Below are positions 1 through 8,619 of a DNA stretch of 20,274 nt, piece after piece. The stretch spans positions 96,803-117,076 of the forward strand of contig BJOX01000165.1 in the NCBI GenBank assembly GCA_009731375.1. Reading direction: 5' to 3'. Positions within the stretch are counted from its first letter, which is position 1. Every line of letters starts with the position of its first letter. The position numbers and the translations under genes were made by a program. Source of the stretch: Paulinella micropora (lineage: Eukaryota > Cercozoa > Imbricatea > Euglyphida). The notes beneath the pieces were generated by a model. It saw nothing but the letters and a program-made list of their open reading frames with translations. It was not told where the DNA came from and did not search any database.

Positions 1-500
1 TCCCTCCCTCCCTCCCTCCCTCGGAAGGGAAGGGAAGGGGAAGGGAGGGAAGGGGAAGGAAGGAAAGGGAGGGAGTGAGGGAGGAAGGAAGGAAGTGAGG
101 AAGGAAGGAAGGAAGAAGGAAGGAAGGAAAGGAATCAAGCAAGCAAGCAAGAGGAAGGGAGGGAGGAAAGAAGGATTGAAGCAGGGAGGGAGGAGGGGAG
201 GGAGGAAAGGAGGAAGGAAAGAAGGAAGAGGGAGGGAGGAAGAAAGAAGAAAGGAAGGAAGGAAGGAGGGAGGGAGGAAGGAAGGAGGGAGGGAGGAAGG
301 AAGGAGGGAGGGAGGAAGGAGGGAGCGAGCCTTCCCTTCCCCTCCATTCCCTTCCCTTCCCTTCCCTTCCCTTCCTTCCCTTCCCTTCCATTCCCTTCCC
401 TTCCATTCCATTCCCTTCCCTTCCTTCACTTCTTTACCTGTTTATTTCTTTCTTCATTTTCCTTTTTTCCTTTTCCTGTTCCTGTTCTGTTTCCTTTTAG
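1..500. repeat. Purine tract (GGAA/GGGA)n switching to pyrimidine tract (CTTCC)n
   Basis: After about 20 bases of CTCCC, the plus strand is almost purely purine (GGAA, GGGA, GAAG) to about position 330. It then switches to CTTCC/CATTCC pyrimidine repeats to about 430 and decays into T-rich DNA by 500. Open frames here give only Lys/Glu/Gly/Arg or Ser/Pro/Phe-Leu strings and are not genes. The polarity switch could let the strand fold back on itself. Confidence 0.93.
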
Positions 501-608
501 TTCTTTCTTTTTTTCTTGAAGGCTGGTGTGTGGCTACCATAACAAACTATTCTTCCTTCCTCTATTTTATTTTTCTTCCAGAGAGAGAAAAGAGATGCGT
601 GTGTGTGT

Positions 609-643
609 GGGGGGGGGGGGGGGGGGGGGGGGGNNNNNNNNNN
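609..643. other. Poly-G run ending in an assembly gap
   Basis: Twenty-five consecutive G (609-633) run directly into ten N (634-643). The gap is probably a sequencing or scaffolding failure at the homopolymer; its true length is unknown. Confidence 0.95.
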
Positions 644-655
644 GAGGAAGGAAGG

Positions 656-710
656 AACAAAGCGTGAACCGGAAGAAGGGAAGGAAGGAAGGAAGGAAGC
701 TTTCTCTCTC

Positions 711-744
<34 letters not shown>

Positions 745-827
745 CGTCTCTCTCTTCTCTTTTCTCTCTCTCTCTCTCTCTCATACACACACACATACAC
801 ACACACACACGCACACACACACACACA

Positions 828-862
<35 letters not shown>

Positions 863-891
863 TCACACACACACACACTCACTCACTCTAA

Positions 892-973
<82 letters not shown>

Positions 974-1009
974 CGCTCGCTCGCTCTCTCTCTCTCTCTC
1001 TAGCTCTAC
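656..1009. repeat. Compound CT/CA microsatellite
   Basis: A short GGAA stretch is followed by long (CT)n blocks alternating with (CA)n blocks, with interruptions such as CGCT near 970-985. It ends at a unique spacer from about 1010 to 1130. No coding evidence. Confidence 0.95.
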
Positions 1010-1135
1010 GCGCGCTGTGTGCAGGTTCGCTTGCTGCATCGGTCGGCCCGTGCGTTTCCTTATTGCCGCTTTTCCACTGTCAGCGCACCCCTCACTGCCA
1101 CTTTTCCCCTGTCCGCCTCCACTGCAGCTATGGTA
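1010..1135. other. Short unique spacer between microsatellites
   Basis: A GC-balanced non-repetitive island between the CT/CA and CATA arrays. Its right end (about 1127-1136) reads GCTATGGTAGA, the same letters that begin the recurring core near 1530, so it may be a truncated copy of that core. Confidence 0.5.
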
Positions 1136-1331
1136 GACATACATACATAGATACATACATGCGTATGTACATACATACATACATACATACATACACACAT
1201 GCATACATACATGCATACATACATACATGCATGCATGCATGCATGCACGCATGCATACATACATACATACTACACATACATAAATACTTACATACATACA
1301 TACATACATACACACACATACATACATACGC
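1136..1331. repeat. (CATA)n/(CATG)n microsatellite
   Basis: Tetranucleotide array of CATA units with an internal block of GCAT units (about 1226-1254). Translated frames give only Tyr/Ile/His/Cys/Met strings. It abuts the first full copy of the recurring core. Confidence 0.95.
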
Positions 1332-1384
1332 AGGTAGAGCCTCGTGACATGTTTAAACCTCTCAATTGGACACCGCGCGAAGAG
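1329..1384. repeat. Recurring non-repetitive core, copy 1
   Basis: A unique-sequence core carrying GTAGAGCCTCGTGACATG, then TTTAAACCTCTCAATTGG, then ACACCGCGCGAAGAG. It lies between a CATA array and a GT array. The same letters recur at 1530-1578 and 2142-2178. It may be a fragment of a dispersed element that seeds microsatellites at its ends. Confidence 0.7.
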
Positions 1385-1476
1385 GTGTGTGTGTGTGTGT
1401 GTATGTGTGTGTGTGAGAGAGAGAGAGAGACAGGGAGACAGACAGAGAAAGAGAGAGAGAGAGGGAGGGAGGGAGG

Positions 1477-1509
<33 letters not shown>

Positions 1510-1528
1510 GAGGGAGAGAGAGACATGG
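1385..1528. repeat. Compound GT / GA microsatellite
   Basis: (GT)n to about 1414, then (GA)n with GACA and GGGA interruptions, ending at core copy 2. No gene. Confidence 0.94.
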
Positions 1529-1529
1529 C

Positions 1530-1578
1530 TATGGTAGAGCCTCGTTAGGCCTCTCAACGGGACACCGCGCGAAAAGCT
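1530..1578. repeat. Recurring core, copy 2
   Basis: Begins GCTATGGTAGAGCCTCGT, lacks the ACATGTTTAA segment of copy 1, and continues CCTCTCAACGGGACACCGCG then CGAAAAG. It is flanked by a GA array on the left and a TA array on the right. Confidence 0.7.
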
Positions 1579-1581
1579 TAA

Positions 1582-2141
<560 letters not shown>

Positions 2142-2178
2142 TGTTTAAACCTCTTAACGGGACCCCGCGCGAAGAGTT
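2142..2178. repeat. Recurring core, copy 3 (5'-truncated)
   Basis: Reads GTTTAAACCTCTTAACGGGA then CCCCGCGCGAAGAG, matching the right two thirds of copy 1. It sits between (GTAT)n and (CATA)n repeats, so its left part has been replaced by microsatellite. Confidence 0.7.
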
Positions 2179-2204
2179 TACATACATACATATGTACGCA
2201 TAAT

Positions 2205-2278
2205 ATTTATATCTATATCTATATCTATATCTATATCTATATCTATGTCTATATCTACATCGACATCTATATCTATAG
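2205..2278. repeat. (TATCTA)n hexanucleotide array
   Basis: About twelve near-perfect TATCTA units with single-base variants (TGTCTA, TACATC, GACATC), directly left of the first duplicated ~100-bp unit. Confidence 0.9.
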
Positions 2279-2290
2279 GAGCTTGAGGCT

Positions 2291-2396
2291 GACCAGACGG
2301 CGTGTTTGTCGCCTATCGTCTGTGTCTGCTGCGACACGCTCTTTCTCTCCTCTGATAGCATGCTTTGCCCGCGCTGCAAAAAGGTCAAGAGAGAGA
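2291..2396 (+). repeat. Duplicated ~100-bp unit, copy A (zinc-ribbon-like frame)
   Basis: Direct repeat of 2484-2589 at an offset of 193 bases. One plus frame from 2306 reads C-V-C-C, then 11 residues, then C-P-R-C-K-K, a Cys-x2-Cys-x11-Cys-x2-Cys arrangement like a small zinc-binding ribbon. There is no ATG in this frame at the start. It could be an exon relic of a mobile element or chance. Confidence 0.55.
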
Positions 2397-2434
2397 AATA
2401 TGTAGTATATATGTATCGAGAAAAGGGAGGGGCC

Positions 2435-2475
2435 GGGGGGGGGGGGGGGGGGGAAGGGAAAAAAANNNNNNNNNN
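2435..2475. other. Second poly-G run followed by an assembly gap
   Basis: Nineteen G (2435-2453), a short A/G stretch, then ten N (2466-2475). The gap lies between two copies of a duplicated unit, so collapse or loss of further copies is possible. Confidence 0.95.
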
Positions 2476-2483
2476 GATAGATA

Positions 2484-2589
2484 TTACAGACAGCCTGTTT
2501 GTCCCCAATCGCGTGTATCTCATGCGGTACGCTCTTTCTCTCCTCCGACAGCATGTTTTGTCTGCGCTTCAAAAAGGTAGAGAGAAAGA
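2484..2589 (+). repeat. Duplicated ~100-bp unit, copy B
   Basis: Second copy of the unit at 2291-2396. The parallel frame from 2499 keeps C-I-S-C and the block TLFLSSDSM, but the last Cys of the four is Phe. Differences from copy A include several synonymous third-base changes. Followed by GA-rich DNA. Confidence 0.55.
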
Positions 2590-2790
2590 GAGAGAGAAAG
2601 AGGAGGGGGACAGATAGAAGGTTATGTATGTATATATGTATGCATTTAAGCATTCATGCAATATATGCCCCTACATACATTATATACACACATACATACG
2701 TAACGGATGTATGTATGTTATGCAGGTTCGTGGTCGCGCGGGCGCGCCTATGGAGGCCGAGGCCGCCTCCTCCTCCTCCTCCTGGTGCAC
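2590..2790. repeat. GA, TATG/CATA and (TCC)n low-complexity DNA
   Basis: GA-rich to about 2610, scattered TATG and ACATAC repeats to about 2725, then (CCT)n at 2766-2783. No gene. Confidence 0.8.
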
Positions 2791-2823
2791 AATCTCATAA
2801 ACCAAAAGACGTTCCCGGTGTTT

Positions 2824-2852
2824 GCGGTGATTTCCCGGCCAAATTTTACCGC
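2824..2852. repeat. GCGGT...ACCGC short palindrome, copy 1
   Basis: GCGGTGATTTCCCGG followed by a short AT-rich segment and ACCGC; the outer five bases are inverted repeats. Related copies lie at 2955-2980 and 3247-3271. Confidence 0.55.
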
Positions 2853-2915
2853 ATTCTTCCCTTAATCGTCTCACATCTTGGCACATCTCTCACGACATGA
2901 CATTTTACCAGTCAG

Positions 2916-2985
2916 CTGGGAGGAGAAGGCAGCGACGCTTTTTTGGTGATATTTGCGGTGATCTCCCGGAAGCTTACCGCATGTG
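2916..2985. repeat. ~65-bp direct repeat containing palindrome copy 2
   Basis: GGGAGGAGAAGGCAGCGACG, then a T-rich stretch, then GCGGTGATCTCCCGG...ACCGC (2955-2980). It aligns along its length with 3210-3275, so a unit longer than the palindrome was duplicated. Confidence 0.5.
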
Positions 2986-3209
2986 TCATGTTTTCCCCCG
3001 GCTCATCTTTTCGTTTCTCCTCCTCAAGCCTGCCTAAATTTGAACCCGACTCCCGTTTGCTTAATATGTCAGATAAAACCATGCTAGTTCGCAAGCATGG
3101 TGAGCTTGGAAAACTTGCACCCTTCGCACTACCAAGGCTAAATCCTTCCAGTGATTGTTTTAGCTGGGAACGAGGTACAAGTTCGCGAGGCCAACAGAAA
3201 TTGACAAGC

Positions 3210-3275
3210 AGGGAGAAGAAGGCAACGCAAAATTTCGCGGTATTTTCGGTGATTTCCCGGAAATTGGCCACATTT
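3210..3275. repeat. ~65-bp direct repeat containing palindrome copy 3
   Basis: GGGAGAAGAAGGCAACGC, then an AT-rich stretch, then CGGTGATTTCCCGGAAATTG (3247-3266). The terminal ACCGC is degraded to GCCAC. Paired with 2916-2985. The intervening ~220 bases have open frames on both strands but no recognisable protein. Confidence 0.5.
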
Positions 3276-3476
3276 CCTGCTGCCGTCTGATCTGTTGGCT
3301 TCTCGTATTCGTAAGGTTACACTGTAGTCTCCTGTTTCATGATGTCAAGCCCTCTCGCTTGCATAGATTTCTGCTCGGTCAATATGATGTAAGACCACAA
3401 TTCTGAGCATGAACATTTGAAAACCCCTTCTAAGCTGTGAAAAAAACCCAATTTAGGCTTATTCTGTACCATGTGA

Positions 3477-3517
3477 AAATTTGGTTTCTGGTGCGAGAGA
3501 GCCACCCCCAGACCAGC
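3477..3517 (+). repeat. Left arm of an inverted repeat bounding the CAA/CGA array
   Basis: Begins AAATTTGGTTTCTGGTG and continues to GAGCCACCCC. The reverse complement of 3986-4027 matches about 35 of 42 aligned positions (12 consecutive matches at the outer end, 10 in the GAGCCACCCC block). Resembles a terminal inverted repeat of a small foldback or MITE-type element. Confidence 0.7.
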
Positions 3518-3524
3518 AAAAAGC

Positions 3525-3680
3525 ACAAGGACAACAACGACAACAACAACGACAACAACAACGACAACAACAACAACGACGACGACGACGACGACGACAA
3601 CGACGACGACGACAACAACAACAACAACAACAACGACGACGACGACAACAACAACAACAACAACAACGACGACGACGACG

Positions 3681-3758
<78 letters not shown>

Positions 3759-3860
3759 ACAACAACGACGACGACGACAACGACGACGACGACGACAACA
3801 ACAACAAGAACAACAACAACAACAACGACGACGACGACGACAACGACGACGACGACGACG

Positions 3861-3893
<33 letters not shown>

Positions 3894-3985
3894 TCAGCAA
3901 CAACAACAACGACGACGACGACAACGACGACGACGACGACGACGACAACAACAACAACAACAACAACAGCAACAACAACAACAAA
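3525..3985 (+). repeat. (CAA)n/(CGA)n trinucleotide mosaic array
   Basis: About 150 triplets that are almost all CAA or CGA, with rare CAAGAA, CATCAG and CAG variants. Runs alternate in blocks; (CGA)4-7, one CAA, (CGA)4-7 occurs four times, separated by CAA-rich stretches. All six frames are open and give Gln/Arg, Asn/Asp, Thr or reverse Val/Leu/Ser polymers, so open frames here do not indicate genes. The array occupies the interior of an inverted repeat. Confidence 0.95.
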
Positions 3986-4027
3986 GCCGGCCTGGGGTGG
4001 CTCGATCGGCCACCTGAAACCAAATTT
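3986..4027 (-). repeat. Right arm of the inverted repeat
   Basis: Reads GCCGGCCTGGGGTGGCTCGA through to GAAACCAAATTT; its reverse complement aligns to 3477-3517. A (TG)n microsatellite begins 8 bases beyond it. Confidence 0.7.
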
Positions 4028-4034
4028 AAGATTT

Positions 4035-4040
4035 TGTGTG

Positions 4041-4079
<39 letters not shown>
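4035..4079. repeat. (TG)n microsatellite
   Basis: About 22 TG units with one CG interruption, just outside the right inverted-repeat arm. Confidence 0.97.
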
Positions 4080-4081
<2 letters not shown>

Positions 4082-4176
4082 CTGGGCCTTCATATTAATA
4101 GTTGGCTCGTTCAGAACTTAGTTTGCGCACTTTTTCTCCGTCACGTACATGCATACAATATTACATCCATATTAAT

Positions 4177-4210
4177 ACACACATACATACATACATACAT
4201 ACATACATAC
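4177..4210. repeat. (CATA)n microsatellite
   Basis: About eight ACAT units. A degenerate copy of the recurring core follows at about 4252. Confidence 0.95.
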
Positions 4211-4251
4211 AAAAATACTTACAATATTATCAATACATGTACATACATATT

Positions 4252-4286
4252 TCATGTTTGAACCGTCTTCCAATGCCACCGCCGGA
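4252..4286. repeat. Degenerate recurring core (possible copy 4)
   Basis: CATGTTTGAACCGTCTTCCA then ATGCCACCGCC aligns loosely to CATGTTTAAACCTCTCAATTGGACACCGC of copy 1 and also follows a CATA array. Similarity is partial and could be chance. Confidence 0.35.
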
Positions 4287-5204
4287 TGTCAATTTGAATC
4301 AGTCAGTCAACGTCTAAGATTAAAGAACTTCTTTTCAGTTTATCATGGTAATTTATTCTTAAAGTATCTTTGAAATTCATGATCAGTAAAGTTATATATA
4401 CGCGTCCTTTTGTTGACAATTTTTATAATTTGTGTTTACTGTCGTTCATGATACCGGTCAGTACTGTCGCCGGGGTGACTTTGATTACTCGGAGCACTGC
4501 GGGGCGACCTTCACTCCACATATATCATAGTATTGTATAATTTACTGATTGAGTTGTATATACTACTTGAATGATAGATCATATATAGCCTTCGTAATGT
4601 TACTCAGCCTGTCCGGCATGGAGGCTAATAAGCGTGATGGCAGTTCGGACTCGGAGAACTCAATCAGAGTCGAACCGACCTTTTCAAACTTGACAGTGGT
4701 GGCCGCCGCTTATTTAGTCGCGTAGTATTATATTTGAACATCTGTAATGTCCCCAATTATAGCTCGTAGAAAAAGTCAGTAATACAACCGGTTGAAACAC
4801 AGTCCTCAAAAGAGTGATGAGAATGAATCATTGTCCGGCTCGTTGTATTAGTAGTACATGATGATATTAGCTCGGGAGTCAGTGAAGCCGACTCGAAAAG
4901 AAAACAGCAACAGACCAGCCTCCGAATAACTTTTGAAATCAAGCATCCATACTACCCGGTGCGGTCCAACCCTGCCCCCGACTCGGACAAGCGATATCAT
5001 AATGCCATCAGAACTTACTGGGCCCCCGACGGATTTTTGTCTGTTATAATCAAAAGATATTATTTAATATAAGCCGTGGTATTTATCCTTCCAATTCCAC
5101 AGCACTCTGAGAATAACCTAATCTTCCTCCTCTACAAAGAGAGGAAACCAGTATGGCGGAAAATATAGGAGACTGTCAGAGCCAAGCAACAAAAAAAGGA
5201 AAAA
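4287..5204. other. AT-rich non-coding stretch
   Basis: No open frame longer than about 60 codons and nothing recognisable. Small imperfect inverted repeats are visible (GTCGCC near 4466 with GGCGAC near 4503; GTTCGGACTC near 4643 with GAGTCGAAC near 4667). No gene, RNA gene or mobile-element protein seen. Confidence 0.6.
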
Positions 5205-5288
5205 GAGAGGCATTTCCCAGTGTCACCCCTAACGATAATATTATATGAGAGGCATTTCCCAGTGTCACCCCTAACGATAATATTATAC
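5205..5288. repeat. Perfect 42-bp tandem duplication
   Basis: The 42 bases starting GAGAGGCATTTCCCAGTGTC at 5205 repeat from 5247, identical except the last base. Each ends in AACGATAATATTATA, whose core appears inverted at about 5325-5338 (TAATATTATCGTT). Confidence 0.95.
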
Positions 5289-5713
5289 TGCTTAAAAAAA
5301 TAGTACCGGTTATCATCCGAATCGTAATATTATCGTTTTCAACCGGCTCAAAAGTATATAAATAAAAACGGATATAACTACATCTTAAAGAGATATAGCT
5401 CTTCTATACATCACTGTGTATAGGGGTATAAGAAAAGGTCGCATATTTACCTATCTGCGCCTACAATCCCCCCTCCCCGTCTTATAAGGGAACCGTAGTA
5501 AATAGGGATAGATTGGTAAATATCGGCAAATGAGAGCGCACTTTCCGGATCTGTTTCCTCATGGGTGATCGGCTCCTGTGGAGACAACCCATTGAGTAGC
5601 TTGCGTGACCGCTAAGTTTTTGCTCTTCATCACCGTTGTACTTCCGGTGCTTACAAAATACAAATTTGAGTTTGGAGATTTTTGAGTTCAAATTTGAATT
5701 TGAATTTTGAACT
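5289..5713. other. AT-rich non-coding stretch with purine tract
   Basis: No supported gene. On the minus strand, 5468-5480 is GACGGGGAGGGGGG. It resembles a polypurine tract and is followed by TTGTAGG, but no matching LTR was found upstream of the element. TTCAAATTTGAA at 5687-5698 is a perfect palindrome. Confidence 0.45.
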
Positions 5714-5732
5714 ATCCCCTCCCCCTCTTCTA
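5714..5732 (-). other. Polypurine tract, candidate PPT of the retroelement
   Basis: On the minus strand this reads GAAGAGGGGGAGGGGATAG, about 500 bases beyond the end of the last element open region. In LTR elements a purine tract primes plus-strand synthesis just before the 3' LTR. Here no LTR pair can be shown, so the role is a suggestion. Confidence 0.35.
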
Positions 5733-5790
5733 TGGCGATCTGCCATAGACGTACAACGGTCTGATCATGTCGCTGTCAAACCATCCCTTC

Positions 5791-6060
5791 GCCGTCTTAA
5801 GGATCTGTGATCCGACAATTACTGGGCAGTTTGCATCTGACCTGAAGCAAACTTCCGAGCAATTCTAAGGTTCCGCGTCCCCCATTCCCTGTCTTAAGGA
5901 TCTGTGATCCGAGCATTACTGGGCGATTTGCATCTGATCTGAAACAAATCTCCGAGCAATTCTAAGGTTCCGCGTCCCTAGCATATGTCTCGGCCCTAAT
6001 CCGTCCGAAGGATCTGTGATCCCGAGAATACAGGGAGGCATTGATCTTAATTGTTATGGA
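5791..6060. repeat. ~97-112-bp tandem array, three units
   Basis: GTCTTAAGGATCTGTGATCC begins at 5794 and 5891; a third, shorter unit begins at 6003 (GTCCGAAGGATCTGTGATCC). Units 1 and 2 continue in parallel through ATTACTGGGC, TTTGCATCTGA and TCCGAGCAATTCTAAGGTTC. Each holds small hairpins (GGATC-TGT-GATCC; TTTGC...GCAAA). It lies just beyond the 3' end of the element's last open region. Confidence 0.9.
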
Positions 6061-6238
6061 TGAACGGGCGCTATGCCAGTGTCAATGGTGCCGTTGGCGT
6101 GTTCGGCGTTGTTTGTTTGGTTTTGTTGTCTGCAGACATTTTCTCATTGCCACCCGGCAAGTATCTACTTCGCTTGTGGCGAAGAAGTCTCTAAAAATAT
6201 ATACAACCCATTAGCTGGGTCTCAAAGCGCGTCTACGC

Positions 6239-8619
6239 TTATTCGTCGAGGTATATTTCTTCAAGGGAGTTTATGAACTCCTCTTCGTTAGAGGTGATGA
6301 TGGTTGCCATCTCCATGTCACTGCGGGTTGGTCTTCCGCTGGCATGTCTAATTCCTGGTCCAGGCTTTCTTTCAAAGCCCTCGCTTCCGACCAGGTCAAG
6401 TCTTTTTCGACTTCCGAATGCTGTGGCGCGATACACCTTATGACTGGGGCGAATCGACCAATGATCTGCCCCAGCTGGTATTCGTACTGTTGCCTCCAGT
6501 ACGGCCACTCACGTCGAAAGTGGTAGATATAATCCAACCGTTGAGTTATGTTGTGCCATCGGAACTCATCGGTTTGGACAAGTCTGTCCCAACCCAGTGC
6601 GTCCTGTGCCCTGAATCATTCGATCCATTGTTCGAAGCCTCTCACGCGGCCCCGATATGTGTTCGGAACGTTCTCATCAGGATCGGCTAACTGGTTGGCG
6701 ATGCGGGATGTGTTTGGGTCATCGCTCCTCGTCAACTGCCGGTATATCGTCAGCAGCCACGCGAGCCGATGCTCGTGTTGGAACCGCACGTAATACTGCT
6801 GCCGTAGCCGAGCCGCACCTCGGAAACGCTCAGGTATTCGTCTTCTTATGCCTCGCGGCCTACATAGGGAGGGGAGGCTTGGGTATGCCTAAGACCTGCC
6901 TATAGTACGCGAGTACATTCTCTTCAACCCTGAGATCCCAGGGTTGGTCATGTTTGCTCCGAAGGTAGTAGGCTGAGTATACCTTGACTTCCTCGGGCAA
7001 TGGGATACCCGAAAGTTCGAGCAGTCTGTAGTAAGAATTGATATCTTCCTGCGACCACTGCAACTTTCTGAGCTGGTGTGGTTCAAGCAAACATCTCGGA
7101 TCTTTCCAGATGCCGTAGAACCGGAGGGCGTGCTTTCGCTGATAGTCCTCCAATCCCACCCATCCTCGCAGCGATTTGGCTTGCTCGAACAAGGTTTTGG
7201 TAAATTTCACTCGGTCCTCATCCATCGACTTGTACCGAGCGATCCCCGGTAACGGGTTGTCGCGATGACTCCATGTGTGTGGGACAACCCATCCAAAACA
7301 TGGCGGTGTCCATGCGCAGGATATCAATTCGATGTCATTGTAGTATGCGTGATCTGGGCATCGGTGAGGCCCGTATCGCTCTGGTGACGCGTACGCTCTT
7401 TCCGTGAGGTGCCATCTCCGCGAGCATCTCGGGCCCCATCCTCTCCCGCGTTTCTTTGACCCTTCACACTGTACCCTCAGGACGTTGTCCTGTTCGGTGG
7501 GCTCGTACCTCGCTTTGTCAAGGTAGTCCGAGAAGCCCCGTTCGTCGAATGGAGGCTTTGGTGGTGGCAGGTTAATCTTGCGAGGGTTTGCCTCAAACAA
7601 GTGCGGATCTGGGACCCAATTAACCTGGTTGCCCACCAATCGTATACGGTACGGCTCCTTAGACGATGTGAATGGGAACGTTCGTTCGTTGGTTGTGTGT
7701 GCGAGCGCCGGGCATTCTAGCCGCAGCCTGCGCTCCTCATCCGTGATATCTGGGTAAGGTGGGTAGATCCGGTGTACTCTACGCGTCAGTGGGTCATACG
7801 CGTAGCGCACCGGTTTCTGATACTCCTCCCTTTCCCGATCTGGGTCTTGGTTCAGGTGTAGGTCCATACCTCTCAACATCGTTTCCGTGTCGATGCGATG
7901 TGGCCTACGTACTCCGGGTGCTACGACCCTCCACGTTCGCCGCGGTACCGGGCCCCGTTCCGAATATGCGTATATCGGACGGTCGATCGGTCCGTATACT
8001 CCGAATATGTTGTCGGAGGCATGAAAGTACGCGGGGAATACTTCGTCCCTGCCCCAATGTGCCGTCGGCTCCGGTGGCGGGCAGCGGTGGTGCTGGTACG
8101 CCGGATCCGTGGGCCGTGGCCGCTCATCGGGCCGCTTCTCTTCGGGCGGGTTCAGCTTGTCACTGTAAGCGTCGGGCTTGAGTCTATCCCGACTTTCTTC
8201 CAGTATCTCAAGCGTGCTTCCTCCCTAGCGTCCATCCGCGTGAGGCTCAATTCTTCGCCATAATATAGGCTCTCGTCTTCCTCTGGGATCCACCCAAATC
8301 CCGAGTGTTGAGGGGTGTTTAACCCTTCGGGATCGACGTCCTCATTGGTGTGTTGCGATGCAGGTGTCCTGCTGTCCTCAGTCGGTGCCTCCCCCTCGTC
8401 AGCCGATGACTTCATAGGGGTCGTCAACATTTCCGACTCGACTTCAGCTTTTCCCCGTGGGGATTTCGGTGTGGTCACAACACTAGCCTGAGTTGTGCCA
8501 CCTGAAGGTTGAGCGGGTGTGAGCGGTGTATTGGGACCGCCAAGGTTGCGCTGCAGGGTTTCGTTTCCCTGTGCGCCCTTGCTTGCAAGGTTGTTTGCGC
8601 CACTGCTCGGAGTGGTCAT
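6239..8619 (-). pseudogene. Large retroelement-associated open region, gag-like or env-like, broken
   Basis: About 790 codons when frames are followed. ATG at 8619 (MTTPSSGANN, A at -3) opens a Ser/Thr/Pro-rich, acidic segment. The frame changes near 8200, then is open to about 6870 in a helical, Trp/Tyr/Arg-rich protein, including C-x13-C-x4-H...C-x2-H near 7370-7450, a possible metal site. The frame changes again near 6875 and continues (QQYYVRFQHEHRLAWLL), crosses an in-frame TGA at 6616-6618 where Trp would fit, and reaches WPYWRQQYEYQLGQIIG. A last change near 6320 leads to an acidic end (SNEEEFINSLEEIYLDE) and TAA. I do not recognise the family. A structural (capsid-like) protein is the best guess from helical character and context; position after integrase would be unusual for gag. 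It shares base composition and lesion type with pol. Confidence 0.6.

Noticed and set aside
3317-4093. Long open frames through the triplet array (poly-Val, poly-Gln/Arg, poly-Asn/Asp)
   Set aside because: CAA and CGA triplets leave all six frames open, so length is no evidence. No flanking domain, start context or codon signal supports a protein.
4666-4676. tRNA box-B-like GGTTCGACTCT on the minus strand
   Set aside because: The bases around it do not pair as a T-stem and no acceptor or anticodon arm can be found.
5794-6030. Tandem ~97-bp units as a CRISPR array
   Set aside because: The whole unit is repeated, with no short repeat and unique spacer pattern, only three units, and the context is eukaryotic.
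6073-6276. 67-codon plus-strand frame beginning MPVSMVPLACSALFVW
   Set aside because: Short, overlaps the end of the element's last frame, and the hydrophobic start alone is weak evidence.
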